Shown: one piece after another, positions 1-5,651 of the stretch
Layout of the letters: each line of letters starts with the position of its first letter
Numbering within the stretch: the stretch's first letter is position 1
From: Acetatifactor sp.
GTDB lineage: Bacteria > Bacillota > Clostridia > Lachnospirales > Lachnospiraceae
NCBI GenBank assembly: GCA_024699575.1
Contig: JAILPF010000271.1
Location: 1-6,352 of the forward strand
Length of the DNA stretch: 6,352 nucleotides
Reading direction: 5' to 3'
The notes under the pieces: model-generated
Database searches by the model: none
Told to the model about the DNA's origin: nothing
The model's input: the letters and a program-made list of their open reading frames with translations, nothing else
Translations under genes and position numbers: made by a program

Positions 1-1
1 G

Positions 2-73
2 GGTGATTTCGTAGATTTGTGTGCAGGTCCTCACCTGATGAGTACCAAAGGAATCAAAGCATTCAAATTGATT
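2..73 (+). pseudogene. thrS: Inverted internal fragment of thrS (plus strand)
   Basis: Read on the plus strand from base 2, this stretch encodes GDFVDLCAGPHLMSTKGIK followed by AFKL. This matches the part of threonyl-tRNA synthetase that contains the conserved DLCxGPH signature of the second editing subdomain, whose Cys and His help form the editing site. In normal ThrS it lies about 55-60 residues after the PREE segment that ends the minus-strand thrS fragment next door. Here it points the opposite way. ThrS similarity ends at about 70-73, where the sequence passes into the antisense of the minus-strand fragment. There is no start codon or ribosome binding site, so it is not an independent gene. 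It is either one end of a small inversion inside thrS or an assembly or amplification chimera. Its identity as ThrS is secure; its origin is not. Confidence 0.85.
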
Positions 74-498
74 TCTTCTTCTCTTGGAAGGGTAAATTTT
101 TCAAGCTTGTCACCCTTCTTAATGATTTTTTTCATCTCTGCTTCCAGCGCATCCAGATCCTCTCTGGAGAAAGGCTCATGATCAAAATCATAATAAAATC
201 CGGTATCAATGCTGGGACCGATAGCAAGCTTTGCCTCCGGAAACAGGTTTTTCACAGCCTCTGCAAGTACGTGAGAAGTTGTATGACGGATTGTTGCAAG
301 TCCTTCCTCATCATTAGCAGTGCAGATACTCAGTTCGCAATCCTCACTAATCACTGTTCTCAAATCAACAACCTCTCCGTTGACTTTACCGCAGCACGCC
401 ACTCTGGCAAGACCTTCACTGATATCCACAGCGATGTCATAAACACTCATCTCATTTGCGTACTCTTTTACAGAGCCGTCTTTCAATGTAATCTTCAT
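31..498 (-). CDS. thrS: Threonyl-tRNA synthetase, N-terminal part, broken by an inversion junction
   Basis: ThrS attaches threonine to tRNA-Thr in the cytoplasm and edits mischarged Ser-tRNA-Thr. The visible part starts at the ATG at 498, giving MKITLKDGS. This start has a GAAGGA-type ribosome binding site about 9 nt upstream, whereas the in-frame GTG at 504 is too close to it. Residues 1-60 are the TGS domain. The editing domain follows, with the HxxxH metal-like motif at H72-H76 (HTTSH) and the usual IGPSIDTGFYYDF and FTLPREE segments. After about residue 145 (position 64) the sequence stops resembling ThrS and a TAA-type end is reached at 31, about 155 codons against roughly 640 for the family. 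The catalytic and anticodon-binding domains are absent. The real frame is broken at 62-72, where an inverted thrS piece is joined. The gene is preceded by a threonyl T-box leader, so it is expected to be induced when tRNA-Thr is uncharged. Confidence 0.93.
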   Translation of the reverse strand: MKITLKDGSVKEYANEMSVYDIAVDISEGLARVACCGKVNGEVVDLRTVISEDCELSICTANDEEGLATIRHTTSHVLAEAVKNLFPEAKLAIGPSIDTGFYYDFDHEPFSREDLDALEAEMKKIIKKGDKLEKFTLPREEEINLNALIPLVLIR

Positions 499-549
499 AT
501 TCACTCTTCCTTCTTTCTGCTTCGCAGCCGCTTATTTTCCTGCCTCGAT

Positions 550-586
550 ATAAATAGAAAGTCCCTTGCAATTACTTGCAAGGGAC
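550..586 (-). terminator. T-box regulatory terminator upstream of thrS
   Basis: On the minus strand a perfect 11-bp stem (GTCCCTTGCAA with TTGCAAGGGAC, 4-nt loop) covers 561-586 and is followed by a T-rich tract (TTTCTATTTAT). This is an intrinsic terminator. Its 5' arm contains CCCT (581-584), which can instead pair with AGGG at the start of the T-box element (605-608). The two folds are therefore mutually exclusive, as expected for a T-box switch. It lies about 50 nt upstream of the thrS start. Confidence 0.92.
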
Positions 587-805
587 GTAAAATACGCGGT
601 TCCACCCTCGTTGTGCAGCCTGTCTCAACAAATCTGCACCACTTCATTTGCTCGTAACGGGAGCCTCCGGGCTGTATTAAAGCCACTCTGAGATGGTCTT
701 CACAAATCCTTGGCAAAGCTACTTTCAGCACCGGTCTGTCTAATCCGGGTAGCTCTCTCTGGTACCTTAAAAATGCTACTCTTCTCTTCAACGTTTTCTA
801 TCAAT
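550..805 (-). promoter_or_regulatory. Threonyl T-box riboswitch leader of thrS
   Basis: T-box leaders bind a specific tRNA: the specifier codon pairs with the anticodon, and a free 3' NCCA end pairs with the T-box bulge and stabilises an antiterminator. The canonical 14-nt T-box AGGGTGGAACCGCG is present without a mismatch (595-608, minus strand). It is followed by TACG/CGTA pairing and by a terminator at 561-586. The Stem I distal arm is visible as GCTAC/GTAGC (749-753 with 718-722), enclosing CCGG/CCGG (745-748 with 731-734). An AGAGAGAG run lies just 5' of it. The likely specifier is ACC (695-697, in the context AAGACCATCTC), a threonine codon, matching the downstream gene. The hairpin GGCT/AGCC at 669-683 may be an inter-stem helix. 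The exact 5' edge of Stem I is approximate. Identification is very secure; the specifier position is read by eye. Confidence 0.94.
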
Positions 806-829
806 TATTTCATTGCTCGGAACAAATCC

Positions 830-865
830 TTTGCTTATCATAGTACTTTTTTCCGAGAATGTAAA
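830..865 (-). promoter_or_regulatory. Promoter of the thrS T-box transcript
   Basis: On the minus strand TTTACA (860-865, five of six bases of the -35 consensus) and TATGAT (837-842, five of six of the -10) are separated by exactly 17 bp. They lie just after the stop codon of the CarD-like gene. Transcription would start near 830, about 25-30 nt before Stem I of the T-box. This looks like a housekeeping sigma-A promoter. No terminator for the CarD-like gene is visible before it, so read-through into thrS is possible. Confidence 0.75.
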
Positions 866-868
866 GAC

Positions 869-1369
869 CTATTTCGTGATTTCTTCTGTAATATAAGCTT
901 CCACACTATCCTTTGGAATATTCAACACGACTGCCAGCTCTCCGTACAGATAGTCCACTGCTATGCGAAAATATTTGGCATCCAGTGCCGTAACTTTTCG
1001 CCCTGCCGCAATCCGTTTCTGTTTTCTCGCATAAATGGTCTTAATAATCTGAATCCAGTCCTCGCACTCGATTGTCCTGATTTTCCCCCGATATTCCTGC
1101 TCCAGAAGTTTATCATTAGAAATGGTAATCAGTGGAATACCCGGAATGCCCGCAATCAACTGAAGTGCCTCCTCCCTTGTCAACACTCTGCGCATAGATT
1201 CCTTAGAACTGTCCACCGGTACATATACCGTGCTTCCGGGTACATAGACAGGTTTCAAAATATAGTATTCCCTCTCCTTGTCCACTCCCGAAAGATTCAA
1301 CGTTGTCACATCCGTTACTACGCAGACACCCTTACTACCTACAACTACATATTCACCCTTATTAAACAC
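869..1369 (-). CDS. CarD/CdnL-family RNA polymerase-binding regulator
   Basis: A 166-residue protein starting MFNKGEYVVVGSKGVCVV, the typical opening of the CarD/TRCF RNA-polymerase-interacting domain (about residues 1-60: small beta-barrel with the YYILKPVY and STVYVPVD strands). The rest (about 65-166) is a helical DNA-contacting domain ending in YLYGELAVVLNIPKDSVEAYI. CarD proteins bind the RNA polymerase beta subunit and stabilise open promoter complexes, notably at rRNA promoters. The length is close to the family norm of about 160. The start is GTG at 1369, chosen because AAGGAAGG lies 5 nt upstream and the family motif begins there. By my alignment with mycobacterial CarD, the tryptophan that wedges into the promoter minor groove corresponds to Leu89 here. 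It has its own promoter and is followed directly by the thrS promoter. The family call is secure; the specific function in this organism is inferred. Confidence 0.9.
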   Translation of the reverse strand: MFNKGEYVVVGSKGVCVVTDVTTLNLSGVDKEREYYILKPVYVPGSTVYVPVDSSKESMRRVLTREEALQLIAGIPGIPLITISNDKLLEQEYRGKIRTIECEDWIQIIKTIYARKQKRIAAGRKVTALDAKYFRIAVDYLYGELAVVLNIPKDSVEAYITEEITK

Positions 1370-1413
1370 ACAAACCTTCCTTTCTTTCTTTTTACGGCTA
1401 CAACAACGGTTAT

Positions 1414-1450
1414 GCCTATAATCATATCAAATTTCCGAAGAAAATGTCAG
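1414..1450 (-). promoter_or_regulatory. Putative promoter of the CarD-like gene
   Basis: Minus-strand CTGACA (1445-1450) and TATGAT (1421-1426) are separated by 18 bp, each matching five of six consensus bases. The predicted start near 1414 would give a leader of about 45 nt with a purine-rich end that carries the ribosome binding site. A strong terminator upstream (1522-1566) isolates this gene from rubrerythrin, which makes a promoter in this gap necessary. Confidence 0.6.
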
Positions 1451-1521
1451 TGTTTTTGCGGCTAAAAATGATTTTTGTAGAGATTGCTCAGATGTATAAG
1501 GTGTGTTTTTGTGCAAGTCGC

Positions 1522-1566
1522 AAAAAAGCTCCGTCAAATCCGTAACGGAATTGACGAAGCTTTTTA
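1522..1566 (-). terminator. Intrinsic terminator of rubrerythrin
   Basis: A long inverted repeat begins 18 nt after the rubrerythrin stop codon. Arms AAAAAGCT..GTCAA.TCCG and CGGA.TTGAC..AGCTTTTT form a stem of about 19 bp with few mismatches and a very short loop. It ends in TTTTTT on the minus strand and also has TTTTT on the plus strand, so it could act in both directions. No convergent gene is present on the plus strand, so its main role is to end the rubrerythrin transcript. Confidence 0.9.
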
Positions 1567-1583
1567 AACTGTTCAAATTATTA

Positions 1584-2126
1584 TTAATAATTCTCGCTTC
1601 TGACTTCAAAATAGCTTTGAGGATGATTACATACAGGACATACCTCAGGAGCTTCCAGACCTACAACCACATGTCCGCAGTTTCTGCACTCCCACATGGT
1701 CACGCCGCTCTTTTTGAACACTTCCATTGCTTCAATATTGTGAAGCAGTGCGCGGTATCTTTCCTCATGCTGTTTCTCAATGGCAGCCACACCTCGAAAC
1801 TGTGCAGCAAGCTCAGTAAATCCTTCTTCCTCAGCATCCTTTGCCATTCTCTCATACATATCTGTCCACTCTGCATTCTCGCCTTCTGCCGCATGAAGCA
1901 GATTTGCAGGGGTATCTCCCAGCTCTCCCAAAGCCTTAAACCAAAGCTTAGCATGCTCCTTCTCATTGTCAGCTGTTTTTAAAAACAGGGCTGCAATCTG
2001 CTCATAACCTGCTTTTTTTGCAACAGAAGCAAAATAAGTATACTTATTTCTTGCCTGAGATTCTCCTGCAAATGCTTCCCATAAATTCTTTTCCGTTTTC
2101 GTACCTGCGTATTTGTTAGTAGCCAT
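1584..2126 (-). CDS. rbr: Rubrerythrin (peroxide-reducing non-haem di-iron protein)
   Basis: A 180-residue cytoplasmic protein. Rubrerythrins reduce hydrogen peroxide to water in anaerobes, with electrons passed from NADH through rubredoxin-type centres. Residues 1-135 form the four-helix ferritin-like di-iron domain: GESQAR with ligand E22, ExxH at E55-H58 in [10 protein letters not shown], the AEEEGF helix (99-103), and ExxH at E117-H120 in IEKQHEERY. Residues 143-178 form a C-terminal rubredoxin domain with C147xxC150 and C163PVC166, binding one iron. Length and domain order are those of classical rubrerythrin. The start at 2126 (MATNKYAGT) is chosen because AGGAGG (2133-2138) lies 6 nt upstream; the ATG at 2132 abuts that site, and the longer open frame to 2174 has no binding site. 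It is monocistronic, with its own promoter and terminator. An operator-like dyad overlaps the promoter. Confidence 0.97.
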   Translation of the reverse strand: MATNKYAGTKTEKNLWEAFAGESQARNKYTYFASVAKKAGYEQIAALFLKTADNEKEHAKLWFKALGELGDTPANLLHAAEGENAEWTDMYERMAKDAEEEGFTELAAQFRGVAAIEKQHEERYRALLHNIEAMEVFKKSGVTMWECRNCGHVVVGLEAPEVCPVCNHPQSYFEVRSENY

Positions 2127-2166
2127 ACTCATCCTCCTCTTCAATATAGAATTAAATCTGTGTCTT

Positions 2167-2202
2167 CCAGACAATCATATCATATTGAGAAGAAATTCTC
2201 AA
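2167..2202 (-). promoter_or_regulatory. Promoter of rubrerythrin
   Basis: On the minus strand TTGAGA (2197-2202) and TATGAT (2174-2179) are separated by 17 bp, each five of six bases from consensus. A second overlapping TATGAT lies at 2179-2184. The predicted start near 2167 leaves a leader of about 40 nt ending in GAGGAGG. Fit and position are good. Confidence 0.72.
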
Positions 2203-2204
2203 TA
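2183..2204. promoter_or_regulatory. Operator-like palindrome over the rubrerythrin promoter
   Basis: A perfect 9-bp inverted repeat, TATTGAGAA and TTCTCAATA, separated by GAAA. It covers the whole -35 hexamer and most of the spacer of the rubrerythrin promoter. A dimeric repressor bound here would block RNA polymerase. Peroxide-sensing PerR-like regulators control rubrerythrin in related clostridia, but the 9-4-9 layout is not a clear Fur/PerR 7-1-7 box, so I name no regulator. It is not followed by a T tract and lies upstream of the predicted start, so it is not a terminator. Confidence 0.55.
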
Positions 2205-2211
2205 ATCTAAT

Positions 2212-2312
2212 TCAAACAAACGCACCTTCGCAAATGCTTCGCATCAAAACGAATAGCACGAACGCACCTTCGCAAATGCTTCGCATTGGCTCGGTGTTCG
2301 TTTGACTCACAT
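2212..2312. repeat. Repeat-rich spacer with a 26-bp direct repeat
   Basis: A 26-bp sequence (2219-2244) starting AACGCACCTTCGCAAATG recurs without a change at 2261-2286, a period of 42 bp. Each copy contains the small hairpin ATGCttcGCAT. Between the copies sits an 18-bp sequence (2248-2265) that is the exact reverse complement of 2371-2388, at the end of prfA. The outer edges, TCAAACAAACGCACC (2212) and GGTGTTCGTTTGA (2294), also form an imperfect inverted pair. There is no coding potential. It may be a degenerate small non-autonomous element or an intergenic repeat family; the identity is unknown. Confidence 0.7.
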
Positions 2313-2370
2313 AGATTAAAATAAGGAGGTACTTGCCAGCAAGCTGTCAGTACCTCCTTATATTTAATCT
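2313..2370 (-). terminator. Long hairpin terminator after prfA
   Basis: Arms 2313-2333 and 2349-2370 are complementary over about 21 bp with one bulged base. The pairing continues inward through CAGC/GCTG, so almost the whole element folds. The core TAAGGAGGTACT / AGTACCTCCTTA is followed on the minus strand by TTATTTTAAT, serving as a weak U tract. It begins 10 nt after the prfA stop codon and probably ends the DUF1385-prmC-prfA transcript. The arms contain AAGGAGGT, a perfect Shine-Dalgarno-like sequence, and its complement. Confidence 0.8.
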
Positions 2371-2379
2371 GCGTTCGTG

Positions 2380-3453
2380 CTATTCGTTCATCTTTGTCAG
2401 CTTTGCTGCCTGGTCAGCTGCAATGCATGCATCCAGAATCTCTGCGATATCTCCGTTCATTACCTTGTCGAGTTTATAAATCGTCAAACCGATTCGATGA
2501 TCAGTCACACGTCCCTGGGGGAAATTATATGTTCTGATTTTCTCGGAGCGGTCACCTGTACCAATCTGGCTTCTTCTCAGCTCTGCTTCCGCATCATGGC
2601 GCTGCTGCAATTCCATATCATACAGTTTGGATTTCAGCAGGGCAAATGCCTTGGCTTTGTTCTGAATCTGAGACTTCTCTGTCTGGCTATAAACCACGAT
2701 ACCTGTGGGATAGTGAGTCAGACGCACTGCAGAGTCAGTAGTATTGACACACTGTCCACCATTACCGGATGCGCGCATAACGTCAATTCTGATATCTTTA
2801 TCATCAATCACAATGTCCAGATCATCATCCACTTCCGGCATAACTGCCACACTGATAGTGGAAGTATGGATACGTCCGCCGCTCTCTGTTGCGGGAACTC
2901 GCTGTACGCGATGTACTCCACTCTCATATTTCATCTTGGAGTAAGCACCCTGACCGGTAATCATAAACTGTACTTCCTTCATACCACCGATACCGATTTC
3001 ATCCACGTTAAGGGTCTCAACCTTCCAGCGCTGTGACTCTGCATAATGAACGTACATACGGTAGATTTCTGCAGCAAAAAGTGCTGCCTCGTCTCCGCCC
3101 GCACCTGCACGAATCTCCACGATTACATTCTTATCATCATTAGGATCCTTTGGCAAAAGCAGAATTTTCATCTCTTTTTCCAACTCTTCCACGCGTTTCT
3201 TGCTATCGTTTAAAGTCTCCTTAATCATCTCGCGCATTTCCTCATCGTTCTCGCTATCGAGCATAACAAGGGAATCCTCTATATCCTGATTGCATTTTTT
3301 ATACTCAGTATATGCATCCACAAGAGGTGTCAGTTCGCTCTGTTCTTTCATCAGTTTGCGGAAACGCTCCTGATTATTTGCCACATCAGGTTCTCTCAAT
3401 TCATTCATAATCTCCTCAAATCTGCGGAGAAGATCCTCTAACTTATCAAACAT
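2380..3453 (-). CDS. prfA: Peptide chain release factor 1 (RF1)
   Basis: RF1 recognises UAA and UAG stop codons in the ribosomal A site and triggers release of the finished peptide. The 357 residues are full length for the family. Residues 1-100 form the N-terminal helical region ([18 protein letters not shown] onwards, with much coiled coil). [12 protein letters not shown] at 116-127 is typical of the RF1/RF2 core. The stop-reading tripeptide PAT is at 187-189 ([14 protein letters not shown]), which separates RF1 from RF2 (SPF). The catalytic GGQ is at 232-234 ([18 protein letters not shown]), its glutamine being the residue methylated by PrmC. The ATG at 3453 has AAAGG just upstream and lies 9 nt after the prmC stop codon, so the two are co-transcribed and probably translationally linked. 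The TAG stop lies within an 18-bp sequence that is repeated in inverted form downstream. Confidence 0.98.
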   Translation of the reverse strand: MFDKLEDLLRRFEEIMNELREPDVANNQERFRKLMKEQSELTPLVDAYTEYKKCNQDIEDSLVMLDSENDEEMREMIKETLNDSKKRVEELEKEMKILLLPKDPNDDKNVIVEIRAGAGGDEAALFAAEIYRMYVHYAESQRWKVETLNVDEIGIGGMKEVQFMITGQGAYSKMKYESGVHRVQRVPATESGGRIHTSTISVAVMPEVDDDLDIVIDDKDIRIDVMRASGNGGQCVNTTDSAVRLTHYPTGIVVYSQTEKSQIQNKAKAFALLKSKLYDMELQQRHDAEAELRRSQIGTGDRSEKIRTYNFPQGRVTDHRIGLTIYKLDKVMNGDIAEILDACIAADQAAKLTKMNE

Positions 3454-3462
3454 AATTAACCT

Positions 3463-4359
3463 TTACTCACCTTTCTCAATCCATATACCATAAACTACTC
3501 TATCCAGTCCGGCATAATCCTGTTTTGCACAAACCTCTGTAAAACCGGCAGCTTCCATCAAACCGCAGACCGCCTCTTTTTGGTCATAGCCGATTTCAAA
3601 ATAAAGCCTGCCGCCACTTCTCAGATACCGCGCACTCTCAGTAACAATCCTTCTGTAAAAGCTCAGTCCGTCCGCTTCACCGTCAAGCGCCAGCATCGGC
3701 TCATGTTCCTTTACCTCCGGCATCAGCGTAGGAATCACATTGCTTGCAATATAGGGGGGATTCGATACAATAATATCGTATTTCCCCGAAATATTTTCGA
3801 ACAAATCACCTTGCACCAGACTGATACATTTCTGACTTTCAAAAGAATCTTCTTCAAAGCTATCCGTAGAGATTTCTCTGTCCGGAAGAAGCTTGCGGGC
3901 ATTTTCACCGGCTACTTCCAGTGCTTTGGCCGAGATATCAGCTCCTACTCCATAGCAATTATTGGAATAATTGAGCAGACTGATTAGAATACACCCACTG
4001 CCCGTACACATATCTAAGATACGCATGCCATCGTGGAGTTCACACAGGATTTCCTCTACTAGAATCTCTGTATCCTGTCTTGGAATCAATACATTTTCAT
4101 TTACCAGAAATTCCAGACCCATAAAGTCCTGTGTTCCGGTAAGATGCTGCAAGGGAATTCTTTGTCTTCGCCTTGCAAGAAGTTTCCGGTATCTCTCCTC
4201 GTTTTCGACAAGGACCTCCGTATCTCCATGAACCAGCAAATCATTCCGCCCGGTACCGCACACATACTCAAGAAGTAATCTGGCATCCAAAAGATATTCT
4301 TCAATTCCTGCATCCTGTAAAAGAGTACAACCTTCCTGGTATAAATCTCTGTAGGTCAT
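3463..4359 (-). CDS. prmC: Release factor glutamine methyltransferase PrmC
   Basis: PrmC uses S-adenosylmethionine to N5-methylate the glutamine of the GGQ motif in RF1 and RF2, raising the efficiency of translation termination. Residues 1-75 are the helical N-terminal substrate-recognition domain, ending in RRRQRIPLQHLTGTQDFMG. IPRQDTEILVE (92-102) is the family motif before the Rossmann fold. Motif I is ILDMCTGSGC (114-123) and the catalytic NPPY is at 200-203. The length of 298 is slightly above the usual 275-290. The excess lies in an acidic insert at about 160-180 (REISTDSFEEDSFESQ) between strands of the methyltransferase fold, which should be tolerated. The ATG at 4359 overlaps the stop of the DUF1385 gene (ATGA), and prfA, which encodes its substrate, follows 9 nt downstream. 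The context confirms the assignment. Confidence 0.97.
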   Translation of the reverse strand: MTYRDLYQEGCTLLQDAGIEEYLLDARLLLEYVCGTGRNDLLVHGDTEVLVENEERYRKLLARRRQRIPLQHLTGTQDFMGLEFLVNENVLIPRQDTEILVEEILCELHDGMRILDMCTGSGCILISLLNYSNNCYGVGADISAKALEVAGENARKLLPDREISTDSFEEDSFESQKCISLVQGDLFENISGKYDIIVSNPPYIASNVIPTLMPEVKEHEPMLALDGEADGLSFYRRIVTESARYLRSGGRLYFEIGYDQKEAVCGLMEAAGFTEVCAKQDYAGLDRVVYGIWIEKGE

Positions 4360-5369
4360 TCTTCCAATTCTCCTACATTTTCAAGTTGCCTGGGTTCATC
4401 ATCCATCCAGGTCTCATCCACCTCATAACCAAAGGTATCTTTCAAGTACTGTTTCCAGTCAAATACCGCTTCCACTGCTGCAATGGCTACTTCAACCATA
4501 CTCTCGTCAGGCTCTTTTGTAGTCATACGCTGAATCCACATTCCCGGTGCTGACAGAATTCTAACCAAAAGATTATCCGTTCTTCCTGCCAATCTTATAA
4601 TCTCATATGAGATTCCCGCTACAACCGGCATCAGTAAAATACGAAGAACCACTCGTAGCAGAAGATTATCCACACGAATAAAGAAAAACAGAATAATACT
4701 TACAAACAAAACAAAAAACATGAAACTTGTTCCGCATCTTCTATGCTGTCTGGAACTCCTCATTACATTATGAACCGTAAGCGGTCTTCCCTTTTCAATA
4801 CAGTTGATACATTTATGTTCCGCACCATGATACTGATATAATCTCTTAATGTCCTTGAGTGCACTGATTCCCCAGACATATAATACAAAAATGAGAATAC
4901 GAACCAGTCCCTCCAGAATAGCCATCACTGACTGATTTCGGATATATGCCTGAAACAGTGTGGACACAAAATAAGGCAATACGATAAACAATCCAATCGC
5001 CAGGCCAATAGAGATTACGGTCGTAAATCCCGTCAGAAATTTCTCTGCATTTCCGCCGGTCACCTTGTCTACAAAGCGGTCGAATCCGGATTCCTTTCCA
5101 TCTTCTTCCTCATAGAAAGAAGCTGAATAGTTTAAGCACTTCGTTCCCAGAACCAGGGAATCCACAAAATTAAAAATACCTCTGATAAACGGAATCTGAG
5201 TAATCTTGTGCTTATCCTGTACGCTCTGGTAATTCTCCAGCTCTATCTCAATCTGTCCGTCCGGCTTTCTGACAGCCACTGCATATTTCTCTTTATTTTT
5301 CATCATAACACCTTCCAGCACAGCCTGCCCGCCGATACCGGAATAACGGTTGCATTTTCTTCTTGCCAT
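4356..5369 (-). CDS. DUF1385 (YqhQ-like) integral membrane protein
   Basis: A 337-residue member of the DUF1385 family, of unknown biochemical function. The conserved N-terminal signature GIGGQAVLEGVMMK is at 11-24. Hydrophobic stretches at about 114-138, 147-171, 215-232 and 236-261 predict four membrane segments. The conserved loop HGAEHKCINC (181-190), together with RQHRRCGTSF (207-216), offers His, Glu and Cys residues that could bind a metal; this is inference from composition. The C-terminus is acidic (DEPRQLENVGELEE). There is no signal peptide. The ATG at 5369 has GGAAGG about 10 nt upstream, a slightly long spacing. The gene overlaps prmC by four bases (ATGA), suggesting translational coupling. 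In many Firmicutes this family lies between rpmE and prmC-prfA. No clear promoter was found in the 80-bp gap upstream, so it may rely on read-through past the rpmE terminator or on a weak promoter there. Confidence 0.93.
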   Translation of the reverse strand: MARRKCNRYSGIGGQAVLEGVMMKNKEKYAVAVRKPDGQIEIELENYQSVQDKHKITQIPFIRGIFNFVDSLVLGTKCLNYSASFYEEEDGKESGFDRFVDKVTGGNAEKFLTGFTTVISIGLAIGLFIVLPYFVSTLFQAYIRNQSVMAILEGLVRILIFVLYVWGISALKDIKRLYQYHGAEHKCINCIEKGRPLTVHNVMRSSRQHRRCGTSFMFFVLFVSIILFFFIRVDNLLLRVVLRILLMPVVAGISYEIIRLAGRTDNLLVRILSAPGMWIQRMTTKEPDESMVEVAIAAVEAVFDWKQYLKDTFGYEVDETWMDDEPRQLENVGELEE

Positions 5370-5401
5370 AGTTCATCTACCTTCCAAAGCTTGGTTTTCT
5401 A

Positions 5402-5439
5402 TCTAAAGGAAAAGGTTGAGATACAATACCTCAACCTTT
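5402..5439 (-). terminator. Intrinsic terminator of rpmE
   Basis: On the minus strand AAAGGTTGAG (5430-5439) pairs perfectly with CTCAACCTTT (5411-5420) across a 9-nt loop, and TTTTCCTTT follows. It starts 11 nt after the rpmE stop codon. It should end most rpmE transcripts, with partial read-through into the DUF1385 gene possible. Confidence 0.85.
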
Positions 5440-5450
5440 CGTCAACACTC

Positions 5451-5651
5451 TTATTTAACACCGTATTTCTTGTTAAACTTATCGATACGGCCATCGGCTC
5501 TTGCAGTCTTCTGCTGACCTGTGTAGAATGAATGGCATTTGGAGCAAACTTCTACGTGGATTTCAGGTTTGGTAGAACCGGTTACAAATGTGTTACCGCA
5601 GTTGCAAGTAACTGTTGCCTGATAGTATTCGGGATGGATTCCTTCTCTCAT
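5451..5651 (-). CDS. rpmE: 50S ribosomal protein L31, zinc-binding type
   Basis: L31 sits on the large ribosomal subunit and helps bridge the two subunits. The 66-residue protein begins [20 protein letters not shown], which matches the family closely. It is the C+ form: a CxC pair (CNC at 16-18) and C36xxC39 (VCSKCH) provide the zinc ligands. The ATG at 5651 is preferred over the in-frame GTG at 5660 because GAGAGGTG lies 6 nt before it and the family consensus starts there. It follows rho, as in many Firmicutes, but has its own promoter and terminator. A short hairpin in its leader could be regulatory. Confidence 0.98.
   Translation of the reverse strand: MREGIHPEYYQATVTCNCGNTFVTGSTKPEIHVEVCSKCHSFYTGQQKTARADGRIDKFNKKYGVK

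Noticed and set aside
19..657. Plus-strand open frame of 212 codons over thrS and its leader
   Set aside because: It is antisense to the thrS start and the T-box leader, has no ribosome binding site and no recognisable protein. Only the bases before about 73 in a different frame match a known protein.
501..791. Minus-strand 96-codon open frame inside the T-box leader
   Set aside because: It runs through Stem I, the T-box and the terminator hairpin, which explain the sequence as structured RNA. Its composition is Arg-rich and not protein-like.
710..1465. Plus-strand 251-codon open frame antisense to the CarD-like gene
   Set aside because: It is a shadow of a well-supported CarD-like gene, Cys/Phe/Arg-rich, with no family match or binding site.
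1427..1609. Minus-strand 60-codon open frame between rubrerythrin and the CarD-like gene
   Set aside because: It overlaps the end of rubrerythrin, the terminator hairpin and the next promoter, and has no ribosome binding site.
2183..2204. Terminator upstream of rubrerythrin
   Set aside because: The dyad is AT-rich, has no following T tract in either direction and sits on promoter elements, so an operator is more likely.
2212..2312. CRISPR array
   Set aside because: There are only two direct copies of 26 bp with a 16-bp gap, which is too short for a spacer, and no cas genes are nearby.
2377..3036. Plus-strand 219-codon open frame antisense to prfA
   Set aside because: It is a mirror of a highly conserved gene and has no ribosome binding site or recognisable domain.
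5370..5410. Promoter for the DUF1385 gene (TTGTAT-17-GATAGA)
   Set aside because: The -10 matches only three of six consensus bases and the -35 lies in the loop of the rpmE terminator, too weak to annotate.
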